From Spirochaetia bacterium (GTDB lineage: Bacteria; Spirochaetota; Spirochaetia; PWKH01), in NCBI GenBank assembly GCA_007128345.1, contig SKXS01000071.1, positions 1 through 42,999 on the forward strand: 42,999 bases of DNA, read 5' to 3'. Shown one piece after another: positions 6,946 to 15,155 of the stretch. Each line of letters begins with the position of its first letter. Positions within the stretch are counted from its first letter, which is position 1. A program made the position numbers and the translations under genes. Under the pieces are notes generated by a model that made no database searches, had not been told where the DNA came from, and saw nothing but the letters and a program-made list of their open reading frames with translations.

Positions 6946-7860
6946 ATGGCATCAGGTATGGTGACCAGGGGCATCAATAATATCTATACGGTTGAGACCG
7001 AAGACGGACGTGAATATCTCTGCAGGATCAAGGGCAAGAAGCTCCGGGGCGTGGAAGAGGACCGCACCCCCATCACGGTGGCCGACCGGGTAACCTTCGA
7101 TGATGCGGGCGGGCTTCAAGGCGTGATAACCGGCAGATCAGAGCGGACCAACCAGTTTACCCGGTACCATCTCAAGCGCCGGGAAGTGCAGACCCTCTTC
7201 TCCAATGTGGACGTTGTTGTGTGCGTCGTGAGCACAGACCAGCCGCCGTTAAAGCCGGGGTTCATCGACCGGGTGATCGTCTGCGCAGGGAGCATCCCCG
7301 TGGTGATCGCCTGCAACAAGGCTGATCTGGGTATCTCAAACGGGCAGATCGATGTGCTGACCTGTTACGATTCTCTGGGGTTCCAGGTCTTCCGTGTCTC
7401 GGCGGAAACCGGATCGGGGGTGGATGCCCTGCATCACTACATAACTGACAGGCGCAGTGCCTTCTTCGGGCAGTCGGGAGTGGGAAAGTCGTCCCTGGTG
7501 AACCGCATCATGCCCGGTGCTTCCCAGAAGACCATGGAGATCTGCAGGAAGTACAACAAGGGCAGGCATACCACAAACTTCTCCATCCTCCTGAAAAGCG
7601 GTGACGGACGCCTGGAGATTATTGATACCCCGGGAGTGCGGGAAATCGAGATCCCCCCGATGGATCCCCGGGATATCGCAGTGCACTATCCTGAGTTTGA
7701 GCGCTTTACCTCGCGCTGCAGGTTCTCTCCATGCCTGCATATCCACGAGCCTGACTGCTCGGTGCGCAAAGCGGCTGAAACAGGTATAGTGGATGCGGGG
7801 CGATACGAGCGGTACGTGCGGATGACAGAAGATCAGGTGATCCGGGAGCGGTCATGGTAG
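6946..7860 (+). CDS. rsgA: Ribosome small subunit-dependent GTPase RsgA
   Basis: The 304-residue protein is a circularly permuted GTPase that acts in late 30S subunit maturation. Domains in order: an N-terminal OB-fold (about 1-75), the permuted G domain with NKAD (124-127, G4) before GQSGVGKS (175-182, G1) and DTPG (227-230, G3), and a C-terminal zinc knuckle. The zinc ligands are Cys258, Cys263, His265 and Cys271, the family's usual spacing. The length is normal for the family. The start ATG is preceded by GAGGAGG. mutS2 follows six bases after its stop, so the two genes are likely in one transcript. Identification is secure from the permuted motif order. Confidence 0.97.
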   Translation: MASGMVTRGINNIYTVETEDGREYLCRIKGKKLRGVEEDRTPITVADRVTFDDAGGLQGVITGRSERTNQFTRYHLKRREVQTLFSNVDVVVCVVSTDQPPLKPGFIDRVIVCAGSIPVVIACNKADLGISNGQIDVLTCYDSLGFQVFRVSAETGSGVDALHHYITDRRSAFFGQSGVGKSSLVNRIMPGASQKTMEICRKYNKGRHTTNFSILLKSGDGRLEIIDTPGVREIEIPPMDPRDIAVHYPEFERFTSRCRFSPCLHIHEPDCSVRKAAETGIVDAGRYERYVRMTEDQVIRERSW

Positions 7861-7866
7861 GCGGCA

Positions 7867-10221
7867 ATGAAAACAAGCAGTGAATCCCTGGAATTTTCCG
7901 TCATACGAGAACGCATACAGGAATGCGCCCTCAGCCGTGAGGGACGCGAACGCGTTGCTTCCTGCAGGTCTTTCACTGATGCCAATGTCCTTGATGCGGA
8001 GCTTGATGTCATGGAGTTTGCCGCATCCCTCATGCGTGTGCAGGACTCCTCACAGGTCTCTTCGTTCCCGGAGATTGCTTCAAGCGTCAGGAAGCTTGCG
8101 CGGGAGCATACCCTCCTCGACGGGGATGAGCTCTACAGCATAGCCCTCTATGCCAAGGCAGCCTTCTCCCTGTACAGCTACTTTACCGAAATGCCCCCAG
8201 GGTTTTCAGCAGAGGTGCGCAGTCCGGGGGAGGGACCCGACAAAGCTCTGGGACCTCTGGCGCGCAGGATTGCCAGCGAACTGGAGCCGCCTGGGTCAGT
8301 CAGGCAGAATCATCCCCGGATTGTACCGTTAGTGCGGCAGCTTGAACAGTATAAGCGGGAACGAGGCGAGGTGAGCTTGCGGTTTCTGCGAAGCGATCAG
8401 GGTATCTGGCAGCAGGACACACCTACCATCCGCGACGGCAGGGTGGTGCTTCCCCTGAAGAGCGCGCACCGCTCCCGGGTGAGCGGCTTTGTCCAGGGAA
8501 TCTCAGCCACAGGGGGGACTCTTTTCGTGGAGCCGTCTCAGCTCATGGATGCCAACAACCAGGTCTTTATCCAGGAGCAGCGCATCAGCGCAGAGATCAC
8601 CGCTATCCTCAGGGATCTTACACAAGAGGCGTGGAAGCTTCATAATGAACTGGAGCACATGCTCCATGCGGTTGCCCGGCTGGACCAGGTCTACGCGTTT
8701 GCCCGGTTCTCTCTGCTCTATGGGTGCTCCCGGCCTTCTGTGGGGGGAGATCATCTGAACCTGATTCAGGCACGCCATCCCCTGCTGGGAAAGGCGGCGG
8801 TTCCCATCGACATCACCATCCCCTCCGACAGGCGGGCCGTGATCATGACGGGACCGAATGCAGGGGGAAAGACGGTTACCGTGAAGACCGTGGGGCTGCT
8901 CTCCCTTATGGCAGGCCACGGCATGCTCATTCCCGCATCATCCCAAAGCACGGTGCCGCTGTTCAGCACCATCCACGCAGATATCGGGGACGATCAGTCG
9001 ATATCAGAATCGCTCTCAACCTTTTCCGGCCATATGGTGAAGATCGCCTCCATTGTATCTGAAGCTGACCAATCGTCGCTGGTGATCCTCGATGAGCTTG
9101 CATCCGGAACCGACACCCGCGAGGGGGCCGCTTTAGCAAAGAGCATCATCCTTCACTGCCTAGAGATAGGCTGCCTCACCCTGGTGACCAGTCATCACAT
9201 GACGCTCAAGCAGTTCGGCTATGCGGACAGCAGGGTGGTGAACGCCGCCATGGAGTTTGACCAGGAGCAAAGCCGTCCCACCTACCGCATTCTCTTCGGA
9301 GTGCCGGGGAACAGCTATGCGCTTGAGACCGCCCAGCGGATGGGGCTTCCTTCATCGGTGGTCAGCCTGGCGAGGGAATTCATGCTTGAGGAGGGTGATA
9401 CTTCCGAGATGATCCTCCGGCGGCTTGAGGAGCGGGAAATTGAGCTCAGGAAGCAGGAAGAGGCGATGCAGGAACTCAGGAGAGAGCTTACTGAAGCATC
9501 CAGAAAGCTCCAGTTGGAGGATCTGAAGATCAGGCAGCGTGAACGCCTGGTGCGCCAGAGGGACTTTTCCACCCTCGGCAGGTTCATTGAAGACTCCTCC
9601 AGTAGGCTGGAGAACCTCATCAGGGACTTGCGGGAAGGTGAGATCACCCAGGAGAAGATCCGCAGAGCCCGGGAGTACAGGGAGGAGCTGGAGCAGAAAC
9701 ATATTGAAGCCGGAGAGAAGCTGAGGCGTGAGGAGCAATCCCTCGCTCAACGGCGTGAGGTCGTCTTCAGGCCGGGCATGCGGGTGCGCACCGCATCCGG
9801 GGTGGAGGGGGTAATCAAGCGCAAGGGGAAAAAGGCCGGGCACTGGTATGTGGAAGTGGGAAATTTGCACGCGGATATGAACCAAAACGATCTGACTCCT
9901 ATTGCAGGAGATGCAAATTCGTTCTATGATACCAAGCCATTGATTGATGTGTCTTTTGAGCGAGGGGAGAATGCCGCAGGATATGAACTCGATATCAGGG
10001 GTGAACAGCTCGCTTCAGCCCGTACGTTGGTTGAGCGGCACATCGACCAGGCGGTGCTCAACGGGTTTGAATTCGTCTCGATTATCCACGGAAAGGGGGA
10101 GGGTATTCTCCAGCGGGGTATGCATGAATTTCTCTCCGACCACCCGTCGGTCAGGGATTATCAGTTTGCTCCCCCGGAAACTGGGGGATACGGCAGGACG
10201 GTGGTGCGGCTGCGCACCTGA
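7867..10221 (+). CDS. mutS2: Endonuclease MutS2 with Smr domain
   Basis: The 784-residue protein has the MutS2 layout: an N-terminal lever/clamp region (about 1-290), a MutS-type ABC ATPase with Walker A GPNAGGKT (329-336) and Walker B LVILDELASGTD (about 408-419), a long charged coiled coil (about 510-640), and a C-terminal Smr nuclease domain (about 706-784). The Smr part has ELDIRGEQ and HGKGEGIL (741-748). It lacks the mismatch-recognition domain of MutS1. Known roles of the family are suppression of recombination and, in Bacillus, rescue of collided ribosomes by splitting or cleavage. Smr has DIRG where many members have DLRG, a conservative change. The gene follows rsgA closely, a pairing that fits the ribosome-rescue role, although this is inference. 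Confidence 0.96.
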   Translation: MKTSSESLEFSVIRERIQECALSREGRERVASCRSFTDANVLDAELDVMEFAASLMRVQDSSQVSSFPEIASSVRKLAREHTLLDGDELYSIALYAKAAFSLYSYFTEMPPGFSAEVRSPGEGPDKALGPLARRIASELEPPGSVRQNHPRIVPLVRQLEQYKRERGEVSLRFLRSDQGIWQQDTPTIRDGRVVLPLKSAHRSRVSGFVQGISATGGTLFVEPSQLMDANNQVFIQEQRISAEITAILRDLTQEAWKLHNELEHMLHAVARLDQVYAFARFSLLYGCSRPSVGGDHLNLIQARHPLLGKAAVPIDITIPSDRRAVIMTGPNAGGKTVTVKTVGLLSLMAGHGMLIPASSQSTVPLFSTIHADIGDDQSISESLSTFSGHMVKIASIVSEADQSSLVILDELASGTDTREGAALAKSIILHCLEIGCLTLVTSHHMTLKQFGYADSRVVNAAMEFDQEQSRPTYRILFGVPGNSYALETAQRMGLPSSVVSLAREFMLEEGDTSEMILRRLEEREIELRKQEEAMQELRRELTEASRKLQLEDLKIRQRERLVRQRDFSTLGRFIEDSSSRLENLIRDLREGEITQEKIRRAREYREELEQKHIEAGEKLRREEQSLAQRREVVFRPGMRVRTASGVEGVIKRKGKKAGHWYVEVGNLHADMNQNDLTPIAGDANSFYDTKPLIDVSFERGENAAGYELDIRGEQLASARTLVERHIDQAVLNGFEFVSIIHGKGEGILQRGMHEFLSDHPSVRDYQFAPPETGGYGRTVVRLRT

Positions 10222-10261
10222 GGTCCAGGAATACTACATGTAAGTATGGAGTGAGACATAT

Positions 10262-10870
10262 ATGGAAGTTCAGGTACAGGAATTAATTGATTCCATTAAG
10301 AAAGAGGGCGTGGAAGCAGCCCGCCAGGAGGCTTCGCGGATTGTTGAAGAGGCCGAAAAGCAGGCGCTTGAGATCGTAAATGAAGCTGAAAAAGAGGCAC
10401 AGAGGAAAAAGAAAGAGGGTGAAGAGCATCTGAAGAAGCGCCAGGTAAGCGCCGAGGCTGCCATGGAGCAGGCAGGGAGAGACCTTCTGCTCTCCACTGA
10501 GAAGCGCATCCACGAGCTCTTTGACCGGCTCCTTGATAAGGCAATTGCCGGCTCGTTTTCCCCGTCCCTCTTTACTGATCTCATCGAGGAAGCGCTGAAG
10601 CACCAGATGGCGGGTCCGGGCGATACGATCGAAACCAGCAAAAAGCTCTACGAGTCGCTGACCAAGGAGGTGCTCTCCTCGCTGAATGAAGCGCTTGCCG
10701 AGGGCTCTGAGATCAAGCCGGTTGATACGGTGGACTCCGGATTCAGGATATTGGCAAAGGACGGTTCAGCCTACGTGAGCTTCACGTCAGAGGACCTTGC
10801 CGGTATGCTGTCGCCCTTCCTGCAGCCCGAGCTGCAGAAGATCCTCCGCAAGGCATCCGGACAGGACTAG
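10262..10870 (+). CDS. atpE: V/A-type ATPase subunit E (peripheral stalk)
   Basis: The 202-residue protein begins with a long charged coiled coil (about 1-85) rich in Lys, Glu and Ala, followed by a globular C-terminal domain (about 95-200). This is the layout of subunit E, which with subunit G forms the peripheral stalk linking the catalytic head to subunit I. It opens a seven-gene operon of V/A-type ATPase genes. The ATG at 10262 is preceded by GGAGTGAG. No subunit G gene, which usually encodes the coiled-coil partner of E, is found next to it. The similarity is structural and positional as well as sequence-based, since subunit E is poorly conserved. Confidence 0.9.
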   Translation: MEVQVQELIDSIKKEGVEAARQEASRIVEEAEKQALEIVNEAEKEAQRKKKEGEEHLKKRQVSAEAAMEQAGRDLLLSTEKRIHELFDRLLDKAIAGSFSPSLFTDLIEEALKHQMAGPGDTIETSKKLYESLTKEVLSSLNEALAEGSEIKPVDTVDSGFRILAKDGSAYVSFTSEDLAGMLSPFLQPELQKILRKASGQD

Positions 10871-10885
10871 AAAAGGAGCCGCGTC

Positions 10886-11419
10886 TTGCCAGGATACTAC
10901 TACACCCTTGCATCGCTGCCGGTGCTCAGGCTTTTTGAATCCCCAGGGATTACCATGGAGGAATTTTTTTCCCGCTGCTCCATGGAGGTGCACCCCCATG
11001 ACATCGAGGTGCTCTCCCGGCTGCGTGACGATGATCCAGGGGTCTTCTCCCTGAGACCGGAACTCTCCTCCTGGAAGTCCTACGCTGATGCGCTTGACCA
11101 TGCCGTGGCCTACCAGCGTGCAGAGCGCGTCGGAAGGCCCCATGAGCGTGATCCCGGGCGTAAGGACCTCAGGGATACCGCAAAGCATCTGGTCTCCCTG
11201 GCCTCTCCTCTGGAGGCGGAACGGGAATACCTGCGGCTTGTATGGGAGCATGCTGAGGAGCTGGAAGGTTCCCTGGTATTTGATTTTTCCATTCTGGTGC
11301 TCTACCTGCTGAAACTGAAGCTGCTGTGCCGACTGGAGCTCTTCACCCGGGAACGGGGGGAAGATGCCTTCAGCCGGATTTTCTCGCAGCTGCAGTCCCG
11401 TATGGAGCGCACCTCATGA
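10886..11419 (+). CDS. DUF2764 protein of the V-ATPase operon
   Basis: This 177-residue, mainly helical protein starts with GYYYTLASLPVLRLFESPGI, the N-terminal pattern of the DUF2764 family found in spirochaete and Bacteroidetes V-ATPase operons. It has no signal peptide or membrane segment. The start is TTG at 10886 with AAAAGGAG just upstream; no ATG would fit. It lies 15 bases after atpE and 29 before atpA. Its place in the operon is where a C or F subunit would be expected, and neither is otherwise encoded in the operon, so a role as a substitute for the central-stalk C subunit is a reasonable guess. That guess is inference from position, fold content and size, not from sequence identity. 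Confidence 0.85.
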   Translation: MPGYYYTLASLPVLRLFESPGITMEEFFSRCSMEVHPHDIEVLSRLRDDDPGVFSLRPELSSWKSYADALDHAVAYQRAERVGRPHERDPGRKDLRDTAKHLVSLASPLEAEREYLRLVWEHAEELEGSLVFDFSILVLYLLKLKLLCRLELFTRERGEDAFSRIFSQLQSRMERTS

Positions 11420-11448
11420 TACAGTACATATTCGGAGAGTGAGCATAT

Positions 11449-13227
11449 ATGGATAGGACATCGGGCAAGGTAATTGGTGTTACGGGGAACATGGTGACCG
11501 TCGAGGTCTCCGGACGTATCTCCATGAATGAAGTGGGCTTCATCCGCATGGGTGAGAAAAAGCTCAAGGCAGAGGTTATCAGGATAAACGGCAGCATTGC
11601 CGAACTGCAGGTCTTTGAGATGACCCAGGGCATCAGCGTGGGAGACGAGGTTGAATTCTCCCAGGAGCAGCTGAGCGTCACCCTGGGACCGGGACTCCTC
11701 GGGCAGATCTACGACGGGCTCCAGAATCCGCTTCCTGCGCTTGCCGAGCAGTGCGGCTTCTTCCTTGAACGGGGGGTCTACCTTGACGCCTTAGACGGAG
11801 AGCGGCAGTGGGAATTTACCCCGAAGGTCAGCAAGGGAGATACCGTGCGGCCGGCGGATACAATCGGCATCGTACCCGAGGGTATCTTCGAGCACAGGAT
11901 CATGGTGCCCTTCACCTTACAGAGGGGCTCCTACCAGGTCACCAGCGTTGCCGAGGCGGGAAACTACCGCATCCATGACACCATTGCGGAAGTGGAGGAT
12001 GCAAAGGGGAGAACGCACGAGCTCACCATGGTCTTTGACTGGCCGGTGAAACGGGCGATCACCCACTACCAGGAGCGGCTCAGGCCTGATCAGCCCCTGG
12101 TGACCCAGGTGCGCATTACCGACACATTCTTCCCCATTGCCTTAGGGGGAACCTACTGCATTCCAGGCCCCTTCGGTGCGGGCAAGACGGTGCTCCAGCA
12201 GATCACCAGCAGGCATGCCGATGTTGATATCGTCATTATCGCAGCATGCGGCGAGCGGGCGGGGGAGGTTGTGGAGACCCTCAAGGAGTTTCCTGAACTG
12301 ACTGACCCCAGGACCGGGAAGTCCCTCATGGAGCGGACGATTATCATATGCAATACGAGCTCCATGCCCGTATCGGCCCGTGAGGCATCGGTCTACACCG
12401 CAGTGAGCCTGGCTGAGTACTACCGGCAGATGGGCCTGCACGTCCTGCTTCTGGCGGACTCCACATCACGGTGGGCACAGTCCATGCGGGAGATGTCGGG
12501 AAGACTTGAGGAGATTCCCGGAGAGGAGGCCTTTCCCGCTTACCTTGAGTCGGTGATAGCGAGCTTCTACGAGCGGGCAGGGATCGTCCGGTTATCCGAC
12601 GGGGAGACCGGTTCGGTCACCATAGGGGGGACCGTGAGCCCCGCAGGCGGTAACTTCGAGGAACCGGTCACCCAGGCTACGCTGAAGGTGGTGGGGGCAT
12701 TCCACGGGCTTTCACGGGAACGTTCCGATGCACGGAAGTACCCTGCGATCCATCCGCTGGAAAGCTGGTCGAAGTACAGCGGACGGATCAGCAAGGAGCA
12801 GGTCGAGTACGTGAGAAGCATCCTCTACCGGGGCGATGAGGTGAGCCAGATGATGAAGGTAGTAGGTGAGGAGGGGACCAGCACTGAGGACTACATAATC
12901 TACCTCAAGAGCGATCTCGTGGACTCGGTCTATATCCAGCAGAACTCCTTCGACCCCGTTGATGCCGCAGTGCCCATTGAGCGGCAGAAGCACACCTTTG
13001 ATCTCTTATTCAGGGTGACTGCAGGAGCATACGAGCTGGAGAACAAGGAGGATGCCCGGCACTACTTCAACCAGATCAGGCAGTTGTTTTTAGACTGGAA
13101 CGGAGCAGAGAGCGATGCTGACTCCTTTGCAGAGATTGAGTCGCGCATTTCCGAGAAGTACCGCGAGAAGCTGGTTTCCTATGACACGCGCGTGAAGTCC
13201 CTGATCAGCGACGAAGAAGGCAGGTAG
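11449..13227 (+). CDS. atpA: V/A-type ATPase catalytic subunit A
   Basis: The 592-residue catalytic subunit binds and turns over ATP at the A/B interfaces. It has the N-terminal beta-barrel (about 1-75), the extra bulge domain typical of A subunits (about 110-190), the nucleotide-binding domain with P-loop GPFGAGKT (240-247) and the catalytic glutamate in CGERAGE (267-273), and a helical C-terminal domain. LADSTSRWAQSMREMSGRLEEIPGEE is intact in pieces around residues 342-367. The length matches bacterial A-type and V-type enzymes (about 580-600). The ATG at 11449 follows GGAGAG. Four bases separate its stop from atpB. Confidence 0.97.
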   Translation: MDRTSGKVIGVTGNMVTVEVSGRISMNEVGFIRMGEKKLKAEVIRINGSIAELQVFEMTQGISVGDEVEFSQEQLSVTLGPGLLGQIYDGLQNPLPALAEQCGFFLERGVYLDALDGERQWEFTPKVSKGDTVRPADTIGIVPEGIFEHRIMVPFTLQRGSYQVTSVAEAGNYRIHDTIAEVEDAKGRTHELTMVFDWPVKRAITHYQERLRPDQPLVTQVRITDTFFPIALGGTYCIPGPFGAGKTVLQQITSRHADVDIVIIAACGERAGEVVETLKEFPELTDPRTGKSLMERTIIICNTSSMPVSAREASVYTAVSLAEYYRQMGLHVLLLADSTSRWAQSMREMSGRLEEIPGEEAFPAYLESVIASFYERAGIVRLSDGETGSVTIGGTVSPAGGNFEEPVTQATLKVVGAFHGLSRERSDARKYPAIHPLESWSKYSGRISKEQVEYVRSILYRGDEVSQMMKVVGEEGTSTEDYIIYLKSDLVDSVYIQQNSFDPVDAAVPIERQKHTFDLLFRVTAGAYELENKEDARHYFNQIRQLFLDWNGAESDADSFAEIESRISEKYREKLVSYDTRVKSLISDEEGR

Positions 13228-13231
13228 CGAC

Positions 13232-14533
13232 ATGCAGAAAGTGTATACCAGAATTGAAGCAATAGCAGGAAACGTCATCACCGTGAAGGCGGAAGGAATC
13301 AAGAACGGCGATCTTGCCGAAGTGACCTCTGCCCATGGGACCTCACTGGCCAATGTTATCCGGCTCAAGGGAGATTTGGTCTCTCTCCAGGTGTTTGCAG
13401 GCGCCAGGGGCGTCTCCACGGGGGACGAGGTCCGTTTCCTCGGGAAGCCGATGCAGGTGTCATGTTCCGACGACCTGCTGGGACGGATCTTCGACGGCAG
13501 CGGCAGGCCCCGGGACAACGGGCCTGAGCTGAAGGATCAGATGATCGACATTGGAGGACCTTCGGTGAATCCGGCAAAGCGCATCATTCCCAAGCACATG
13601 ATCCGCACCGGCATCCCGATGATTGATGTATTCAACTCCCTGGTGGAGTCTCAAAAGCTGCCGATCTTTTCAATTTCAGGAGAGCCCTACAATGAACTGC
13701 TCTCCCGGATCGCTCTGCAGGCTGAGGTTGACCTTATCATTTTAGGCGGCATCGGGCTGAAATACGACGACTACCTCTTCTTCAGGGACACCCTGGAGTC
13801 GGGCGGGGCCATGAGCCGGACCATCTTCTTCGTCCATACCGCGGCTGATCCCACGGTAGAGGGACTTTTGGTGCCGGACATCTCCCTTGCGGTGGCTGAG
13901 CAGTTTGCCCTGCGGGGGAAGAAGGTGCTTGTGCTTCTCACAGATATGACCAACTTTGCCGATGCCATGAAGGAGATCGCCATTACCATGGAGCAGGTAC
14001 CTTCGAACCGGGGCTATCCCGGGGACCTCTACAGCCAGCTGGCCAGCCGCTATGAGAAGGCGGTGGACTTCGATACCGCAGGGTCGGTGACCATTCTGGC
14101 GGCGACCACCATGCCCGGAGATGACGTGACCCACCCCGTGCCGGACAACACCGGGTACATCACTGAGGGGCAGTATTACCTGAAGAACGGCAGGATTGAG
14201 CCCTTCGGTTCGCTCTCACGGCTCAAGCAGCAGGTCAACAGCAGCACCCGGGACGATCACCGTCCCCTTATGGACGGGATGATCAAACTCTACGCATCCT
14301 ATCAGGAGTCTTTGGAGAAGAAGTCCATGGGATTCCGGATGTCTTCCTGGGACAAGAAGCTCCTGGCGTACGGCGAGATGTTTGAGTCGAGGATGATGGA
14401 CCTCTCAGTGAATATTCCCCTGGAGGAGGCCCTCGATCTGGGGTGGGAAATTCTCTCCTCATCACTGGACCAGGATGAGACGGGGCTTCGCACCGAACTG
14501 GTGCGGAAGTACTGGCCGAAGAACAGGGAGTAG
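13232..14533 (+). CDS. atpB: V/A-type ATPase regulatory subunit B
   Basis: The 433-residue non-catalytic subunit alternates with A in the head. It has a beta-barrel N-terminus, the central domain in which the P-loop is degenerate (FSISGEPYNELLSRIALQA in place of GxxxxGK), the TDMTNFADAMKEIA stretch, and PSNRGYPGDLYSQLASRYEKA. These are diagnostic of B subunits. It is somewhat shorter than many homologues (about 450-480), without any visible internal break. The start ATG at 13232 follows the A stop by four bases with GGCAGG upstream. It abuts atpD directly, without an intergenic gap. Confidence 0.97.
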   Translation: MQKVYTRIEAIAGNVITVKAEGIKNGDLAEVTSAHGTSLANVIRLKGDLVSLQVFAGARGVSTGDEVRFLGKPMQVSCSDDLLGRIFDGSGRPRDNGPELKDQMIDIGGPSVNPAKRIIPKHMIRTGIPMIDVFNSLVESQKLPIFSISGEPYNELLSRIALQAEVDLIILGGIGLKYDDYLFFRDTLESGGAMSRTIFFVHTAADPTVEGLLVPDISLAVAEQFALRGKKVLVLLTDMTNFADAMKEIAITMEQVPSNRGYPGDLYSQLASRYEKAVDFDTAGSVTILAATTMPGDDVTHPVPDNTGYITEGQYYLKNGRIEPFGSLSRLKQQVNSSTRDDHRPLMDGMIKLYASYQESLEKKSMGFRMSSWDKKLLAYGEMFESRMMDLSVNIPLEEALDLGWEILSSSLDQDETGLRTELVRKYWPKNRE

Positions 14534-15154
14534 ATGCCTATGGCCGGTGTCAGGCTGACGAAGAACGAGCTGAAGAAACAGAAGGACTCCCTCAAACGCT
14601 TCAGGCGGTATCTGCCGACGCTGCAGCTGAAGAAGCAGCAGCTGCAGATGGTTATCATGAAGGTGGAGCAGGAGAAGCAGGAGCTCGAAGGAATCCAGGC
14701 AAAGGCACGCAAGGAACTGGAATCCTGGGTGCACGTATTCGGCGAGAATGAGACCTTTGCAAAGGGGAGCAGGGTGGAGGACCTGGTGACTATCAGGCAG
14801 GTGGAGTACGAGAAGGGAAATATTGCCGGGGTGAACATCCCGATCTACCAGGGGATTCAGTTTGAAGAGGTTCCCTATGATTTCCTCTCGTATCCGCTGT
14901 GGGTAGACCGGGGAATCGAAGCGCTCAAGCAGCTTGCTGAGCTTGATGCGCAGATATCCACGCTGGAGAAGCAGATCAGGCTGCTGCAGCGGGAGCTTAG
15001 GACCACCAGTCAGCGGGTGAATCTCTTTGAGAAGGTGAAGATACCCGAGGCCGCGCACGCGATCCGGATGATCCAGATCTACCTGGGGGACCAGCAGACC
15101 GCTGCTGTGGTCCGGGGCAAAATCGCAAAGAACAAAATCGTCAAGGTATCCTGA
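14534..15154 (+). CDS. atpD: V/A-type ATPase central-stalk subunit D
   Basis: The 206-residue protein is rich in charged residues, with two long helices at its ends (about 8-65 and 135-195) that would form the rotor coiled coil penetrating the A3B3 head. RLTKNELKKQKDSLKRF near the N-terminus is typical of subunit D. The ATG at 14534 directly follows the atpB stop. An internal ATG three codons in (MAGVRLTK) is an equally good start. Its partner subunit F, which normally sits beside D in the rotor, is not encoded in the operon. Confidence 0.94.
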   Translation: MPMAGVRLTKNELKKQKDSLKRFRRYLPTLQLKKQQLQMVIMKVEQEKQELEGIQAKARKELESWVHVFGENETFAKGSRVEDLVTIRQVEYEKGNIAGVNIPIYQGIQFEEVPYDFLSYPLWVDRGIEALKQLAELDAQISTLEKQIRLLQRELRTTSQRVNLFEKVKIPEAAHAIRMIQIYLGDQQTAAVVRGKIAKNKIVKVS

Positions 15155-15155
15155 T